This document shows, in pieces, positions 31,691 through 40,821 of a stretch of DNA of 64,000 nt. Both the position numbers and the translations under genes were made by a program. The notes under the pieces were generated by a model. It saw only the letters and a program-made list of their open reading frames with translations. It made no database searches and was not told where the DNA came from. This DNA is from Nostoc sp. HK-01 (lineage in GTDB: Bacteria; Cyanobacteriota; Cyanobacteriia; Cyanobacteriales; Nostocaceae). Numbering within the stretch: position 1 is the stretch's first letter; each line of letters starts with the position of its first letter. Where the stretch lies: assembly GCA_003990705.1 (NCBI GenBank), contig AP018318.1, positions 496,001 through 560,000 of the forward strand, written 5' to 3'.

Positions 31691-33328
31691 CTACAACTTT
31701 GATACAGCAGGTGTGGATGGAGTAGTTTGTAATGATGGCGTAGCAGGTGCATCCGTTATCCAATCACGTCTTACCCACAGCTTATCTAAGCCGCCTGTGG
31801 CTTGATAATAACGCTGATGGGGATCGGTCTGGGGATAGTCTATACGAATGTGTTCGCTGCGGGTTTCTGTGCGATGTAATGCACTAAAATATGCCCATCT
31901 GGCGACAGCAGTCAGAGCAACTGCACGCCGAGAAAATTCGATATCGCGTACACTATCTTGTTTGGGATTACCTTGTACTTGCTGCCACAGCGTTTCTAAT
32001 TTAGCGAGGGAATCTAGAAGTTTCTGTTCCGAACGCAAGTAGTTTTTCTCCAATGGGAACATTTCAGCTTGCACACCACGCGCGATCGCATCACTATCGA
32101 ATGTTGCAGAGGTGGAGGAGTCTGAACGCATTCCCACTTGTCCCGCTGCACGTGCAATTCTTTCATTTGCACGTGCGCCCAAATTCTTAGCAAACTTAGC
32201 TGCCCCTTCTCCTGCCCACTGCCCTGTAGAGATTGCCCAAGCCGCATTAGGGCCGCCACCACCAGAAGCTAAACCAGCTAGAAATTCCCGTGATGCCGCA
32301 TCCCCAGCAGCATATAGTCCAGGTACTTTTGTCGCGCAACTATCATCAATAATCCGAACACCACCTGTACCCCGGACTGTCCCTTCTAAAATCAATGTCA
32401 CAGGTACTCTTTCTGTATAGGGATCAATCCCAGCTTTTTTATAAGGTAGAAAAGCGATGAAATGAGACTTTTCAATCACAGCTTTGACTTCCGGTGTAGC
32501 TCTATCTAAACGAGCATAAACAGACCCTTTCATCAGGGCATTTGGAAGGAATGCAGGATCACGACGACCATTAATATAGCCACCTAAATCATTACCTGCT
32601 TCATCGCTATAACTAGCCCAACCAAAGGGAACACCCCGTGTGACTGTGGCATTAAAAGCAGTGGAGATTGCATAGTGATTAGATGCTTCCATACTGGAGA
32701 GTTCACCACCAGCTTCTACCGCCATTAGCATTCCATCACCTGTATTAGTATTGCAACCTAATGCTTTACTTAAGAATGCACAACCGCCATTCGCCAATAC
32801 TACTGCACCAGCACGAACAGTATAAAAACGATGATGTTGTCTTTGTACACCTCTTGCCCCAGCCACAGAACCATCTTCAGCTACTAAAAGCTCAAGAGCC
32901 GGGCTTTGGTCGAGAATCTGCACCCCAGAACGCAGCAAGTTTTTCCGCATTACCCGCATATATTCCGGGCCATAATAACTCTGACGCACAGATTCCCCAT
33001 TTTCTTTCGGGAAACGATAACCCCAATCTTCTAATAAGGGCAAACTCAGCCAAGTTTTTTCAACTACACGCTCTATCCAACGCAAGTTAGCGAGGCCTTT
33101 TCCTACACGAAAACGCTCCGAGACAACTTTTTCCCAGTTCTCTGGAGAAGGAGCCATGATGCCATTACCACTCGCAGCAGCAGCACCACTTGTACCCAGA
33201 AAACCTTTATCAACAATGATGACTTTGACACCTTGAGATGCTGCTGACCATGCTGCCCATGCTGCGGCAGGGCCACCACCAATCACCAGCACGTCAGCAT
33301 TTAGTTGTAGTTCATTTTCTGTGAGCAA
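31691..33328 (-). CDS. Fumarate-reductase/AprA-like FAD flavoprotein, copy 2
   Basis: 545-aa paralogue of 21383-22993: VLVIGGGPAAAWAAWSAAS, DKGFLGTSGAAAASGNG, VVLANGGCAFLSKALGCNTNTGDG, GGVRIIDDSCATKVPGLYAAGDAA, and RTETRSEHIRIDYPQTDPHQRY. It starts at a TTG at 33328 with a good AGGAG 8 nt upstream. Followed by the ferredoxin gene, it probably forms a two-subunit redox enzyme. The substrate cannot be read from sequence; context points to an organosulfur or sulfite-level intermediate. Confidence 0.87.
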   Translation of the reverse strand: MLTENELQLNADVLVIGGGPAAAWAAWSAASQGVKVIIVDKGFLGTSGAAAASGNGIMAPSPENWEKVVSERFRVGKGLANLRWIERVVEKTWLSLPLLEDWGYRFPKENGESVRQSYYGPEYMRVMRKNLLRSGVQILDQSPALELLVAEDGSVAGARGVQRQHHRFYTVRAGAVVLANGGCAFLSKALGCNTNTGDGMLMAVEAGGELSSMEASNHYAISTAFNATVTRGVPFGWASYSDEAGNDLGGYINGRRDPAFLPNALMKGSVYARLDRATPEVKAVIEKSHFIAFLPYKKAGIDPYTERVPVTLILEGTVRGTGGVRIIDDSCATKVPGLYAAGDAASREFLAGLASGGGGPNAAWAISTGQWAGEGAAKFAKNLGARANERIARAAGQVGMRSDSSTSATFDSDAIARGVQAEMFPLEKNYLRSEQKLLDSLAKLETLWQQVQGNPKQDSVRDIEFSRRAVALTAVARWAYFSALHRTETRSEHIRIDYPQTDPHQRYYQATGGLDKLWVRRDWITDAPATPSLQTTPSTPAVSKL

Positions 33329-33548
33329 TTTCTTTCTCCTTTTTGATGTTGCCTTAGCAGTAGCCGCTGATTTGTTTGTGATAAATGAGTGCCGTTTTAT
33401 TGGACTAATTATGCAGAAAATAGAGTCTGCATAATATACGCAAAGAGTACGTAAAACGAATCACAAATAGTATGATACTCTAACTATTAGTTTGTCAAAC
33501 ATTAAGTATTGCGAGTTAATCTTGTTACTTTTGTCTGCTGAGAAATTC

Positions 33549-34604
33549 CTAAGCAACTTTTTGCAAGTGTCGCACACGCGGCATAATTTCTTCGGCAAAA
33601 CGTGTCATCTCCTGCACAAAGGGATTAAATTGCAGCATAAAAGTATCGATACCTGCATCAACAAAAGCGGCAACGCGAGTGGCGACTGTATCATAACTGC
33701 CAACTAAACCTGCGGCTGTACCACCATTCCCCCCAACAGCGGGATTTTTAGCAAAGAGTTGAAACATAACCGCTTCTTTGTCAACGCCTTTGGCAACACT
33801 TAATTTATATTGTTCTTCCAGCTTTTGCAGTGCCATCAGTCGTTCTAGTTCTGCTTGTGCTTCTTCATCGGTCGGACGCGCAATCACAAAGGCTGATAAA
33901 CCAAAACGGACTGTTTGAGGTAAGGAACGGGGACGGCTGATAACTTGTTGAATTACTTTGCGGACATCTGCAATTGGTTGACCGTTGATAAAGTAAACAT
34001 CAGCTTGTTGCGCTGCTAATATCTGCGCTGGCTCTGATGCGCCGCCAAGATAAATCCGTGGATAGGGTTGAGCAACAGGAAAGGGTCGAAAACTTAAATC
34101 TTGAATTTTGAAATATTCGCCTTCAAAGTTAACCTTTTCTCCACTCCACAAGGCTCTTACTACTTGTAACCACTCACCTGAATAGCGGTAACGTTCATCG
34201 TGGGGCGGAAAGGGAATATTAGTCCGTTCCATTTCTGGACGGAACCAAGCACTAATTAAGTTAATGGCAAAACGTCCCTGACTAATGGCATCAATACCTA
34301 AAGCCATCTTCGCTAAGACGGCTGGGTGAAATAATAAAGGTTTAATGGCGGCGATAATTTCTATACTTTCCGTAGCTTCTGCTAAGGCTGCACAAGCTGT
34401 CCAAGTTTCTAGCTGTTCTAAATCTAAACTGCGGGGGTTGGCAATGTGTTGGGCAACTAAGGTTGTGACATATCCTAAACGTTCTGCTTCTAATACTAGC
34501 GATCGCGTGCGTTCATAACTAGCATTCATCGGTTCATCCGGCGTATTCAGCGGGCCAAAGTTACCCCCAACAGGCGACCAAATACCATAGCGTGGTTCTG
34601 ACAT
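33549..34604 (-). CDS. SfnG-like FMN-dependent monooxygenase (luciferase-like), copy 1
   Basis: 351-aa bacterial-luciferase-like monooxygenase of the alkanesulfonate/dimethylsulfone group, which cleaves C-S bonds with FMNH2 and O2. Blocks: MSEPRYGIWSPVGGNFGPLN, KPLLFHPAVLAKMALGIDAISQGRFAINLISAWFRPEME, HDERYRYSGEWLQVVRALW, FVIARPTDEEA, GGTAAGLVGSYDTVATRV. ATG at 34604 with GGAGG 6 nt upstream. It is divergent from a close paralogue at 34779, with a motif copy between them. Confidence 0.87.
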   Translation of the reverse strand: MSEPRYGIWSPVGGNFGPLNTPDEPMNASYERTRSLVLEAERLGYVTTLVAQHIANPRSLDLEQLETWTACAALAEATESIEIIAAIKPLLFHPAVLAKMALGIDAISQGRFAINLISAWFRPEMERTNIPFPPHDERYRYSGEWLQVVRALWSGEKVNFEGEYFKIQDLSFRPFPVAQPYPRIYLGGASEPAQILAAQQADVYFINGQPIADVRKVIQQVISRPRSLPQTVRFGLSAFVIARPTDEEAQAELERLMALQKLEEQYKLSVAKGVDKEAVMFQLFAKNPAVGGNGGTAAGLVGSYDTVATRVAAFVDAGIDTFMLQFNPFVQEMTRFAEEIMPRVRHLQKVA

Positions 34605-34700
34605 TCTTACCTCCAAGTTCGGCAAAAACAAAGGAGATAAAAATATATATACCCCTTGTTTTTTATCTTCATCTGTGCAAGCCTTATAGTATAGTACTAT

Positions 34701-34721
34701 AAATCTACCGATTTACAGTAG
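34701..34721. promoter_or_regulatory. 21-nt sulfur-island motif between two SfnG-like genes
   Basis: AAATCTACC followed by GATTTACAGTAG, about midway between the divergent starts at 34604 and 34779. Confidence 0.65.
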
Positions 34722-34778
34722 AATATTCTGGTTACTAAACTAAGGTTTTAGTGCCGACTACAAAGGTTCTAGAAAGCT

Positions 34779-35876
34779 ATGTCTGAACCACGCTATGGGA
34801 TATGGATTCCTGTTTACGGCAACTGCGGCGTAATGAACCATCCTCTTGAACCTCGTGATGCTAGTTACTCACGAGCCAAGAATTTAATTAGGTTGGCCCA
34901 AAGGTGCGGATTTACCACAACTTTAATAGCGCAACATATCATCAATCCCAGAAATCAAGAACTTGACCAGATGGAAACCTGGACAACAGCAGCAGCACTT
35001 GCAGAAGCGACAGACTCTATAGAGATTATTGCAGCTGTCAAACCTTTATTGTTTCATCCTGCTGTCTTAGCCAAGATGGCTTTAGGTATTGATGCAATTA
35101 GCCAAGGACGTTTTGCAATTAACTTAGTGAGTGCTTGGTTCCGTCCAGAAATGGAAAAACCAGGGATCAATTTTTTGTCTCACGACGAACGTTATCGCTA
35201 TTCTGACGAATGGATAAGAGTTGTCAAAGCTTTGTGGAGTGGGGAAAACGTTAACTTCCACGGCGACTATTTTCACATCAATGATTTGAAGTTGAATCCT
35301 CCACCTATCGCTAAACCCCATCTGCGTGTGTATGTAGGGGGAGAGTCAGAACCAGCGCAAGAACTCGCAGTAAAAGAAGCGCACACATTCTTTCTAAATG
35401 GTCGTCCGATAGAAGTTATCCGCGAAACAATTGCTCAGGTGCGGCAAAAAGCTCACTCTCGCTCTCAACCGTTAGGCTTTGCGATGTCAGCGTTTGTAAT
35501 TGCTCGACCGACAGACTCAGAAGCCGAAGCAGAATATCAAAATTTAAGAGCAATGGTACTTGCACAAGACGATCGCACAGAACTACTCAAAGGAGTAGAT
35601 TCCGAAGTGGTCATGTTCAAAAATATGGCTAAATATCCCGGTGTAGGAAGCAATGGCGGGACTGCGGCTGGTTTGGTTGGGAGTTATGAAACCGTAGCCC
35701 AGCGTATTACTGAATTTACCAAAGTAGGAATTGATACTTTCATGCTGCAATTCCAACCTTTCGCTACAGAAATGGAGCGTTTTGCTACGGAGATTATACC
35801 AAGAGTAAGAGCGTTAACAGAAGAAAGTGAAGCGATCGCCAACGCCAAAATAGGGGCTAAGAATTTTAGATTTTAG
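34779..35876 (+). CDS. SfnG-like FMN-dependent monooxygenase, copy 2
   Basis: 365-aa paralogue of the previous protein, with the same blocks (MSEPRYGIWIPVYGNCGVMN, AVLAKMALGIDAISQGRFAINLVSAWFRPEME, HDERYRYSDEW, FVIARPTDSEAEAE, GGTAAGLVGSYETVAQRI). The two genes likely arose by inverted duplication and then specialised. The ferritin-like gene follows 48 bp later. Same FMNH2-dependent C-S cleavage chemistry is expected; substrate not known. Confidence 0.87.
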   Translation: MSEPRYGIWIPVYGNCGVMNHPLEPRDASYSRAKNLIRLAQRCGFTTTLIAQHIINPRNQELDQMETWTTAAALAEATDSIEIIAAVKPLLFHPAVLAKMALGIDAISQGRFAINLVSAWFRPEMEKPGINFLSHDERYRYSDEWIRVVKALWSGENVNFHGDYFHINDLKLNPPPIAKPHLRVYVGGESEPAQELAVKEAHTFFLNGRPIEVIRETIAQVRQKAHSRSQPLGFAMSAFVIARPTDSEAEAEYQNLRAMVLAQDDRTELLKGVDSEVVMFKNMAKYPGVGSNGGTAAGLVGSYETVAQRITEFTKVGIDTFMLQFQPFATEMERFATEIIPRVRALTEESEAIANAKIGAKNFRF

Positions 35877-35924
35877 ATTGAATCCAAACATCTTTTCCTA
35901 CTCCTCACTACCAAAGGAGACTTT

Positions 35925-36740
35925 ATGACTGCAATTTTGACTCGTCCAGCTTGGACTACAGATTTAGAACTGGAAATCTTCGATAAATTAGTCGATAAAT
36001 ACGCACCGCACATTCCCAAAAAGCGATTAGTTGAACCAAGACCACCGGAAACTGATGAAGAAAGAGAGAATTTTTATCGTTTTCGTGTAGCTGGTGCAGC
36101 CCATGATTTATTTATTGTGCAAGTCTGTGCCAAGATAATTGACTCCTTTCCTGACCCTGACCTACAGCTATTTTTGAGCAGACAAATAGGGGATGATGGC
36201 GCACACGCCCAAAACACCCGTTTAAGAGCGCAAGCAATATCTGGACATGACCCCATTGAAGATATCCAAAAACAAGTGCAGAAGCATTGGGATTATATGG
36301 GTGATTTACCCATTCGTAATTGGCAAGGCTTTTTAGCATTTGAATTACATTATGAATTGCATATTGTGGCTTTGTTATTTATTAACAGCCGTACTAACAA
36401 AATCAGTGACCCAGACTCAGCCAAATATGCAGCAGAAAAAATCTTACCAGATGAAGCAGTTCATCGTTTAGGTGTGGTTGATTGGTGGCAACGTAAATTT
36501 GATCATGCTTCACAAGTAGAGAAAGAAGATTTAATTTTCCAAGCTTTAGAAGCTGATGAAGAAGGTCAACGTCGGCGCAATTCTTATCTTCGGAATCATT
36601 GGCAATTGAGTCAAAAAGCTATTGGAGTTGAAATTGATAATTTGCCAACACTTTATGACACTTGGCGGCAAGAAGTTTTGTCTTACTTCTTAGATATACC
36701 TGTATCTAAACTGCCAAAACTTGTGAGTGTAAATGATTAA
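35925..36740 (+). CDS. Ferritin-like diiron protein of unknown function
   Basis: 271-aa all-helical protein with spaced carboxylate/His motifs fitting a ferritin-like diiron site: DGAH (D91, H94), FELHYELH (E140, H142, E144) and DEAVH (E177, H180). It lacks a membrane segment or signal. AGGAG lies 8 nt before the ATG. It follows the SfnG-like gene in the same direction and ends at a strong terminator, so it belongs to that unit. It could be a diiron oxygenase acting on the sulfur-derived product; I know no named homologue. Function is inferred only from fold-type motifs. Confidence 0.65.
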   Translation: MTAILTRPAWTTDLELEIFDKLVDKYAPHIPKKRLVEPRPPETDEERENFYRFRVAGAAHDLFIVQVCAKIIDSFPDPDLQLFLSRQIGDDGAHAQNTRLRAQAISGHDPIEDIQKQVQKHWDYMGDLPIRNWQGFLAFELHYELHIVALLFINSRTNKISDPDSAKYAAEKILPDEAVHRLGVVDWWQRKFDHASQVEKEDLIFQALEADEEGQRRRNSYLRNHWQLSQKAIGVEIDNLPTLYDTWRQEVLSYFLDIPVSKLPKLVSVND

Positions 36741-36810
36741 TAAATATTAAATAAAAAGTAGAAAAACTACTTTATTATTTATTCAAGCTGTATTCATAAC
36801 ACCTTCTAGT

Positions 36811-36837
36811 ATTACTAATTATTGAATAATTAGTAAT
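36811..36837 (+). terminator. Terminator after the ferritin-like gene
   Basis: Perfect 13-bp inverted repeat (ATTACTAATTATT and AATAATTAGTAAT, 1-nt spacer) followed by CTTTTTCTTTG. Confidence 0.75.
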
Positions 36838-37104
36838 CTTTTTCTTTGTTTAATTTTGGAAAGATTTTTGTTAAAAATTGATATATAAAAACTCAAATTT
36901 AGTCGCAATAAACACAGCAATTATTTAGGCAATAAATATATTATATCGTTTTTAATAGAACTAGTTGCAGATAGTTATTGACTAAGTTTAGCCAGAAATT
37001 TGGGCATAGATAAAAGATGTTTTTCTATCCCAATAATAAATTCATGATACTTTTAAAAACCCAAAATTGCATTGGAATAATGTGACATAAATGAGGGTTG
37101 ATTT
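36838..37104. other. AT-rich intergenic region
   Basis: 267 bp with no gene or motif seen. Confidence 0.4.
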
Positions 37105-37257
37105 ATGTTAAGGCAAATGATAAATAAAATTTTAGGTGTTTTCAAAGGGAGGGAATTATTTAAGTATCAAAAAATTAAGGTTTTTGCTGTATTGTTTGTG
37201 CTGGGTATAGGATTGAGTTTGGCGATCGCATCTTGCGCCCCCAAACTGGATTCCTGA
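37105..37257 (+). pseudogene. Orphan lipoprotein leader, probable 5' stump of a binding-protein gene
   Basis: A 50-codon frame ends just after a lipoprotein signal: positively charged start (MLRQMINKILGVFKGRE), hydrophobic VFAVLFVLGIGLSLAIASC with an ASC lipobox, then APKLDS and stop. Such leaders begin SsuA-like lipoproteins. No mature domain follows; a motif copy and metQ come next. Either the rest of the gene was deleted or this is a tiny lipoprotein. Remnant is favoured. Confidence 0.5.
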
Positions 37258-37261
37258 CCAA

Positions 37262-37282
37262 AAGTGGTAAATCGAGATAATT
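37262..37282. promoter_or_regulatory. 21-nt sulfur-island motif before metQ (partial)
   Basis: On the minus strand: AATTATCTC followed by GATTTACCACTT. The central GATTTACC is intact, the right end is not. It lies 65 nt before the metQ start. Confidence 0.45.
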
Positions 37283-37346
37283 CGTAATTCGTAATTAAGA
37301 AGACGAAGATTTTATCACGTTGTTGTTGATTAAAATAGGCGATCGC

Positions 37347-38237
37347 ATGAATACCATCAATATTAACCGTCGATTCTTTGTCATAGCCATTACCTCATTT
37401 GCTGCTTCTACAATATTTTCTAGCTGTAGTTCACCACAAAATAATTCTGCTGCTAGTACAACTGCAAATATATCAGCAACCCCAGCGGCTAACACTACTA
37501 CAAGCGCAACTAAAGAAAAAATCAAAGTTGGTGTCACACCAGTTCCAGCCGGCGAAATTTTAGAGTTTGTCAAAAAGAATTTAGCACCAGAAGCGGGACT
37601 AGATATCGAAATAGTTACATTCAATGACTTTGTGCAGAATAACACTGCTTTGAAAGATGGTGTGATTGATGCCAATTATTTCCAACATATCCCTTTTATG
37701 GAGGACTATGGCAAGAAACATAACTTTGAAATGTATGCTTTTACGCCGCAAATTCATTTAAATCCCGTGGGACTCTTTTCTAAAAAATATAAGTCCCTCA
37801 AAGATTTACCGAATAAAGCCCTAGTCACAATTCCTGATGATCCTAGTAATGCTCATCGGGCTTTAAAAGTCTTGGAATCATCAGGCTTAATCAAACTTAA
37901 GGAAAATGTTCGTCCGGCAAGTCCTAAAGATATTATTGCTAACCCCAAAAATATCCAAATTAAAGAAATACCAGGAGCGCAAGCAATTCCCAGTCTTCCT
38001 GATGTGGATTTAGCCGGAGTTACAGGTAATTGGATTTTACAAGCTGGCTTGAAAACTGATAAAGATGCTTTAGCAATAGAGTCAGCAAACGAGCAAATTT
38101 ATGCTGTAACAGTTACAACCTTAAAAGGCAAAGAAACTGACCCCAGAATTCAGAAATTATATAAGTTACTCCGCGATGATAAAGTCAAACAATTTATTAG
38201 AGATAAATATCAAGGTTCAGTGATTCCTATTCCTTAA
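37347..38237 (+). CDS. metQ: MetQ/NlpA-type substrate-binding lipoprotein
   Basis: 296-aa lipoprotein with a lipobox FSSC after a hydrophobic leader, a Ser/Thr/Ala-rich linker, and the NlpA/MetQ domain: KIKVGVTPVPAGEILEFVKKNLAPEAGLDIEIVTFNDFVQNNTAL, DANYFQHIPFMEDYGKKH, PVGLFSKKYKSLKDLP, TIPDDPSNAHRALKVLESSGLIKL. ATG at 37347 preferred to TTG at 37320. It binds methionine or another sulfur amino acid for MetNI; the monooxygenase neighbours suggest a modified thioether amino acid. Confidence 0.93.
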   Translation: MNTININRRFFVIAITSFAASTIFSSCSSPQNNSAASTTANISATPAANTTTSATKEKIKVGVTPVPAGEILEFVKKNLAPEAGLDIEIVTFNDFVQNNTALKDGVIDANYFQHIPFMEDYGKKHNFEMYAFTPQIHLNPVGLFSKKYKSLKDLPNKALVTIPDDPSNAHRALKVLESSGLIKLKENVRPASPKDIIANPKNIQIKEIPGAQAIPSLPDVDLAGVTGNWILQAGLKTDKDALAIESANEQIYAVTVTTLKGKETDPRIQKLYKLLRDDKVKQFIRDKYQGSVIPIP

Positions 38238-38269
38238 AAAATAATAATTTATCGTGGAAGCATTCTGAG

Positions 38270-39247
38270 ATGATTACATTTACCGATGTTCGTAAAATTT
38301 ATCACCAAGGCAACCAAAAAGTTGTTGCGTTAGATGGTGTGAGTGTTCATGTCAAACCAGGAGAAATTTTTGGTGTTTTAGGTCAAAGTGGCGCGGGTAA
38401 AAGCACATTAATTCGCTGTGTTAATCAACTAGAAAAACCGACATCGGGTTCAGTTGTAGTTGATGGACAGGAAATAACAAAATTGTCAGGAGATAAACTG
38501 CGTCGCGCCCGTCAACATATTGGAATGATTTTTCAACACTTTAATTTACTGAGTTGCCGAACTGTGGCGGAAAATATTGCTTTTCCTTTGGAAGTGATGG
38601 GCTATAGCAGATTGCAACGTCGGGCAAAAGTGGAAGAATTGATTTCACTTGTCGGGTTGAAAGGTAAGGCAGATGCTTATCCAGCACAACTTTCTGGTGG
38701 TCAAAAGCAACGAGTAGGTATCGCTAGGGCTTTGGCTGGAGAACCTAATGTATTACTTTCTGATGAAGCCACATCTGCACTCGATCCCCAAACTACGAGG
38801 TCAATTCTAGACCTGTTACGTGACCTAAACAAGCGTATGGGTTTAACAATCTTACTAATTACCCATGAAATGGGTGTAGTCAAGCAAATCTGCGATAGTG
38901 TGGCAATACTCAACGCAGGCAAAATTGTCGAAAAGGGATATGTTAGTGATTTAATCTCCAAACCAGAATCATTTCTTGCCCAAGAATTTTTTCCTCGTCG
39001 TAATGGTTATAGACTAAAACCTGGTGCTGTCCTCGCCACGATCGCCTTTGCGGGAGAACAAGCCAGTCAGCCAATTTTCGCCACCTTAGCCCGACGGTTT
39101 GATGTAGATGTCAATATCCTGAGTGGAAGTGTGGAAACTGTAGGCGATCGCCGCGTTGGTCAATTCCACGTCGAATTAATCGGGCAAAAGATAACGCAAG
39201 CTTTGAAATATTTACACGAAGAAAATTTTGAAGTGGAAGTGCATTAA
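38270..39247 (+). CDS. metN: MetN-type ABC ATPase with NIL domain
   Basis: 325 aa. Walker A GQSGAGKST at 38-46, signature LSGGQKQR, Walker B NVLLSDEATSALD, His switch LITHEMG. The C-terminal 75 residues (ATIAFAGEQASQPIFATLARRFDVDVNILSG) form the NIL domain that binds methionine and causes trans-inhibition in characterised MetN proteins. It lies 32 bp after metQ. Its permease, metI, is 5.2 kb downstream in the same direction. Confidence 0.95.
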   Translation: MITFTDVRKIYHQGNQKVVALDGVSVHVKPGEIFGVLGQSGAGKSTLIRCVNQLEKPTSGSVVVDGQEITKLSGDKLRRARQHIGMIFQHFNLLSCRTVAENIAFPLEVMGYSRLQRRAKVEELISLVGLKGKADAYPAQLSGGQKQRVGIARALAGEPNVLLSDEATSALDPQTTRSILDLLRDLNKRMGLTILLITHEMGVVKQICDSVAILNAGKIVEKGYVSDLISKPESFLAQEFFPRRNGYRLKPGAVLATIAFAGEQASQPIFATLARRFDVDVNILSGSVETVGDRRVGQFHVELIGQKITQALKYLHEENFEVEVH

Positions 39248-39432
39248 TAAGAAGCAAAGGGAACAGGGAATAGTTCTGTTTGAAGTATTTGTGCAATTTA
39301 TTCTTTAGAAAAGATTCAGATTCTTAATGACGAATTATTTATACAAATTAATCATAAATATCTCTCATCCGCATCTTAAAGATTGAGTTTTCAGGGGAGA
39401 GCGGTGCATTCAATTCATAATACGGAGGAATA

Positions 39433-40782
39433 ATGAGCATAACGAAGCAATTAAAACTTGGTGCATTCATGCGCCCGGTAAGCATACATACAGGGGCTTG
39501 GCGTTATCCTGGGGCTATACCTGATGCTAATTTCAACTTCTCTGCACTGAAAAAATTCATCCAAAAACTAGAGCAAGGCAAATTTGACGCATTCTTCATG
39601 GCAGATCACTTAGCAGTGCTAAATATGCCAGTCAACGCTCTGAAACGCAGTCATACGGTGACATCTTTCGAGCCGTTTACCCTGCTTTCTGCCCTCTCTA
39701 CCGTCACCGAAAACATCGGATTAGTAGCTACAGCTTCCACAACGTATGATGCGCCTTACCACATCGCGCGTCGCTTCGCCTCTCTAGACCATATCAGTGG
39801 CGGTCGTGCTGGCTGGAACATCGTCACTACAGCCAATCCAGATGCCGCACTCAACTTTAATTTAGAAGAAGAGATAGAGCATGACGAACGCTACCGCCGG
39901 GCGAGGGAATTTTATGATGTTGTTACGGGGCTTTGGGATTCCTTTGCTGATGATGCCTTTGTTCGGGATGTGGAAGCCGGGATTTATTTTGACCCCGATA
40001 AGCTTCACGTTCTGAATCACAAAGGCAAATATCTCTCGGTGCGGGGGCCATTAAATATTGCTAGACCCGTCCAAGGCTGGCCTGTAATTGTCCAGGCTGG
40101 CGCATCGGAAGCGGGACGGCAATTAGCCGCCGAAACTGCCGAGGCTGTGTTTGCGCCAGCGGGTAATCTGGAGGCTGGTAAGGCTTTATTTGCAGATATC
40201 AAAGGACGCGCGAAAGCGATTGGACGTGACCCCGATAGTATAAAAATTCTTCCTGGTGCTTTAGTTGTGGTCGGGGAAACCGTCGCTGAAGCACAAGCCA
40301 AACGTGTTTATTTAGATAGCCTCGTACATTACGACAGTGGAATCGCCAGCTTAAATGGTGCGCTGGGCTACGATGTTTCCGGTTTTGACCCTGATGGCCC
40401 CTTACCAGAAATTCCCCCAACTAATGCCGGACACTCTTCACGAGAAAGAGTAATAGCCTTAGCGCAACGTGAAAATCTCACTATTCGACAACTGGCGCAA
40501 CGCGTTGGCAGTTATGGCGGGTTGGCTTTCGTTGGTACACCCCAAACCATCGCCGATGAGATGGAAAAATGGCTGTTTGAGGAAGGCTCTGACGGCTTCA
40601 ACATTATGTTCCCTTATCTTCCTGAAGGGTTGAACGATTTTGTTGACAAGGTAATCCCCGAACTCCAAAGCCGGGGAATTTTCCGCACCGAGTACGAGGG
40701 AACAACCTTGCGGGAAAATCTGGGACTCCCCCGCCCTGCTAACCGTTTCTTTGAATCTGAACGATCGCCAGCAGTTATTTAG
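39433..40782 (+). CDS. DszA/NtaA/YxeK-family FMN-dependent monooxygenase
   Basis: 449-aa luciferase-like monooxygenase of the NtaA/SnaA/DszA/SoxA group, using FMNH2 from a partner reductase. Blocks: KLGAFMRPVSIHTGAWRYPGA, FFMADHLAVL, FEPFTLLSALSTVTENIGLVATAST, YHIARRFASLDHISGGRAGWNIVT, HDERYRRAREFYDVVTGLWDS, and VIVQAGASEAGRQLAAETAEAVF. GGAGG precedes the ATG. Members cleave C-S or C-N bonds (dibenzothiophene sulfone, S-succinocysteine, NTA). Between metN and a GST gene, a thioether or modified cysteine substrate is plausible. Confidence 0.9.
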   Translation: MSITKQLKLGAFMRPVSIHTGAWRYPGAIPDANFNFSALKKFIQKLEQGKFDAFFMADHLAVLNMPVNALKRSHTVTSFEPFTLLSALSTVTENIGLVATASTTYDAPYHIARRFASLDHISGGRAGWNIVTTANPDAALNFNLEEEIEHDERYRRAREFYDVVTGLWDSFADDAFVRDVEAGIYFDPDKLHVLNHKGKYLSVRGPLNIARPVQGWPVIVQAGASEAGRQLAAETAEAVFAPAGNLEAGKALFADIKGRAKAIGRDPDSIKILPGALVVVGETVAEAQAKRVYLDSLVHYDSGIASLNGALGYDVSGFDPDGPLPEIPPTNAGHSSRERVIALAQRENLTIRQLAQRVGSYGGLAFVGTPQTIADEMEKWLFEEGSDGFNIMFPYLPEGLNDFVDKVIPELQSRGIFRTEYEGTTLRENLGLPRPANRFFESERSPAVI

Positions 40783-40821
40783 TCATTAATCTATAGTCAA
40801 CAGTCCTCACAGGAGAAAACA

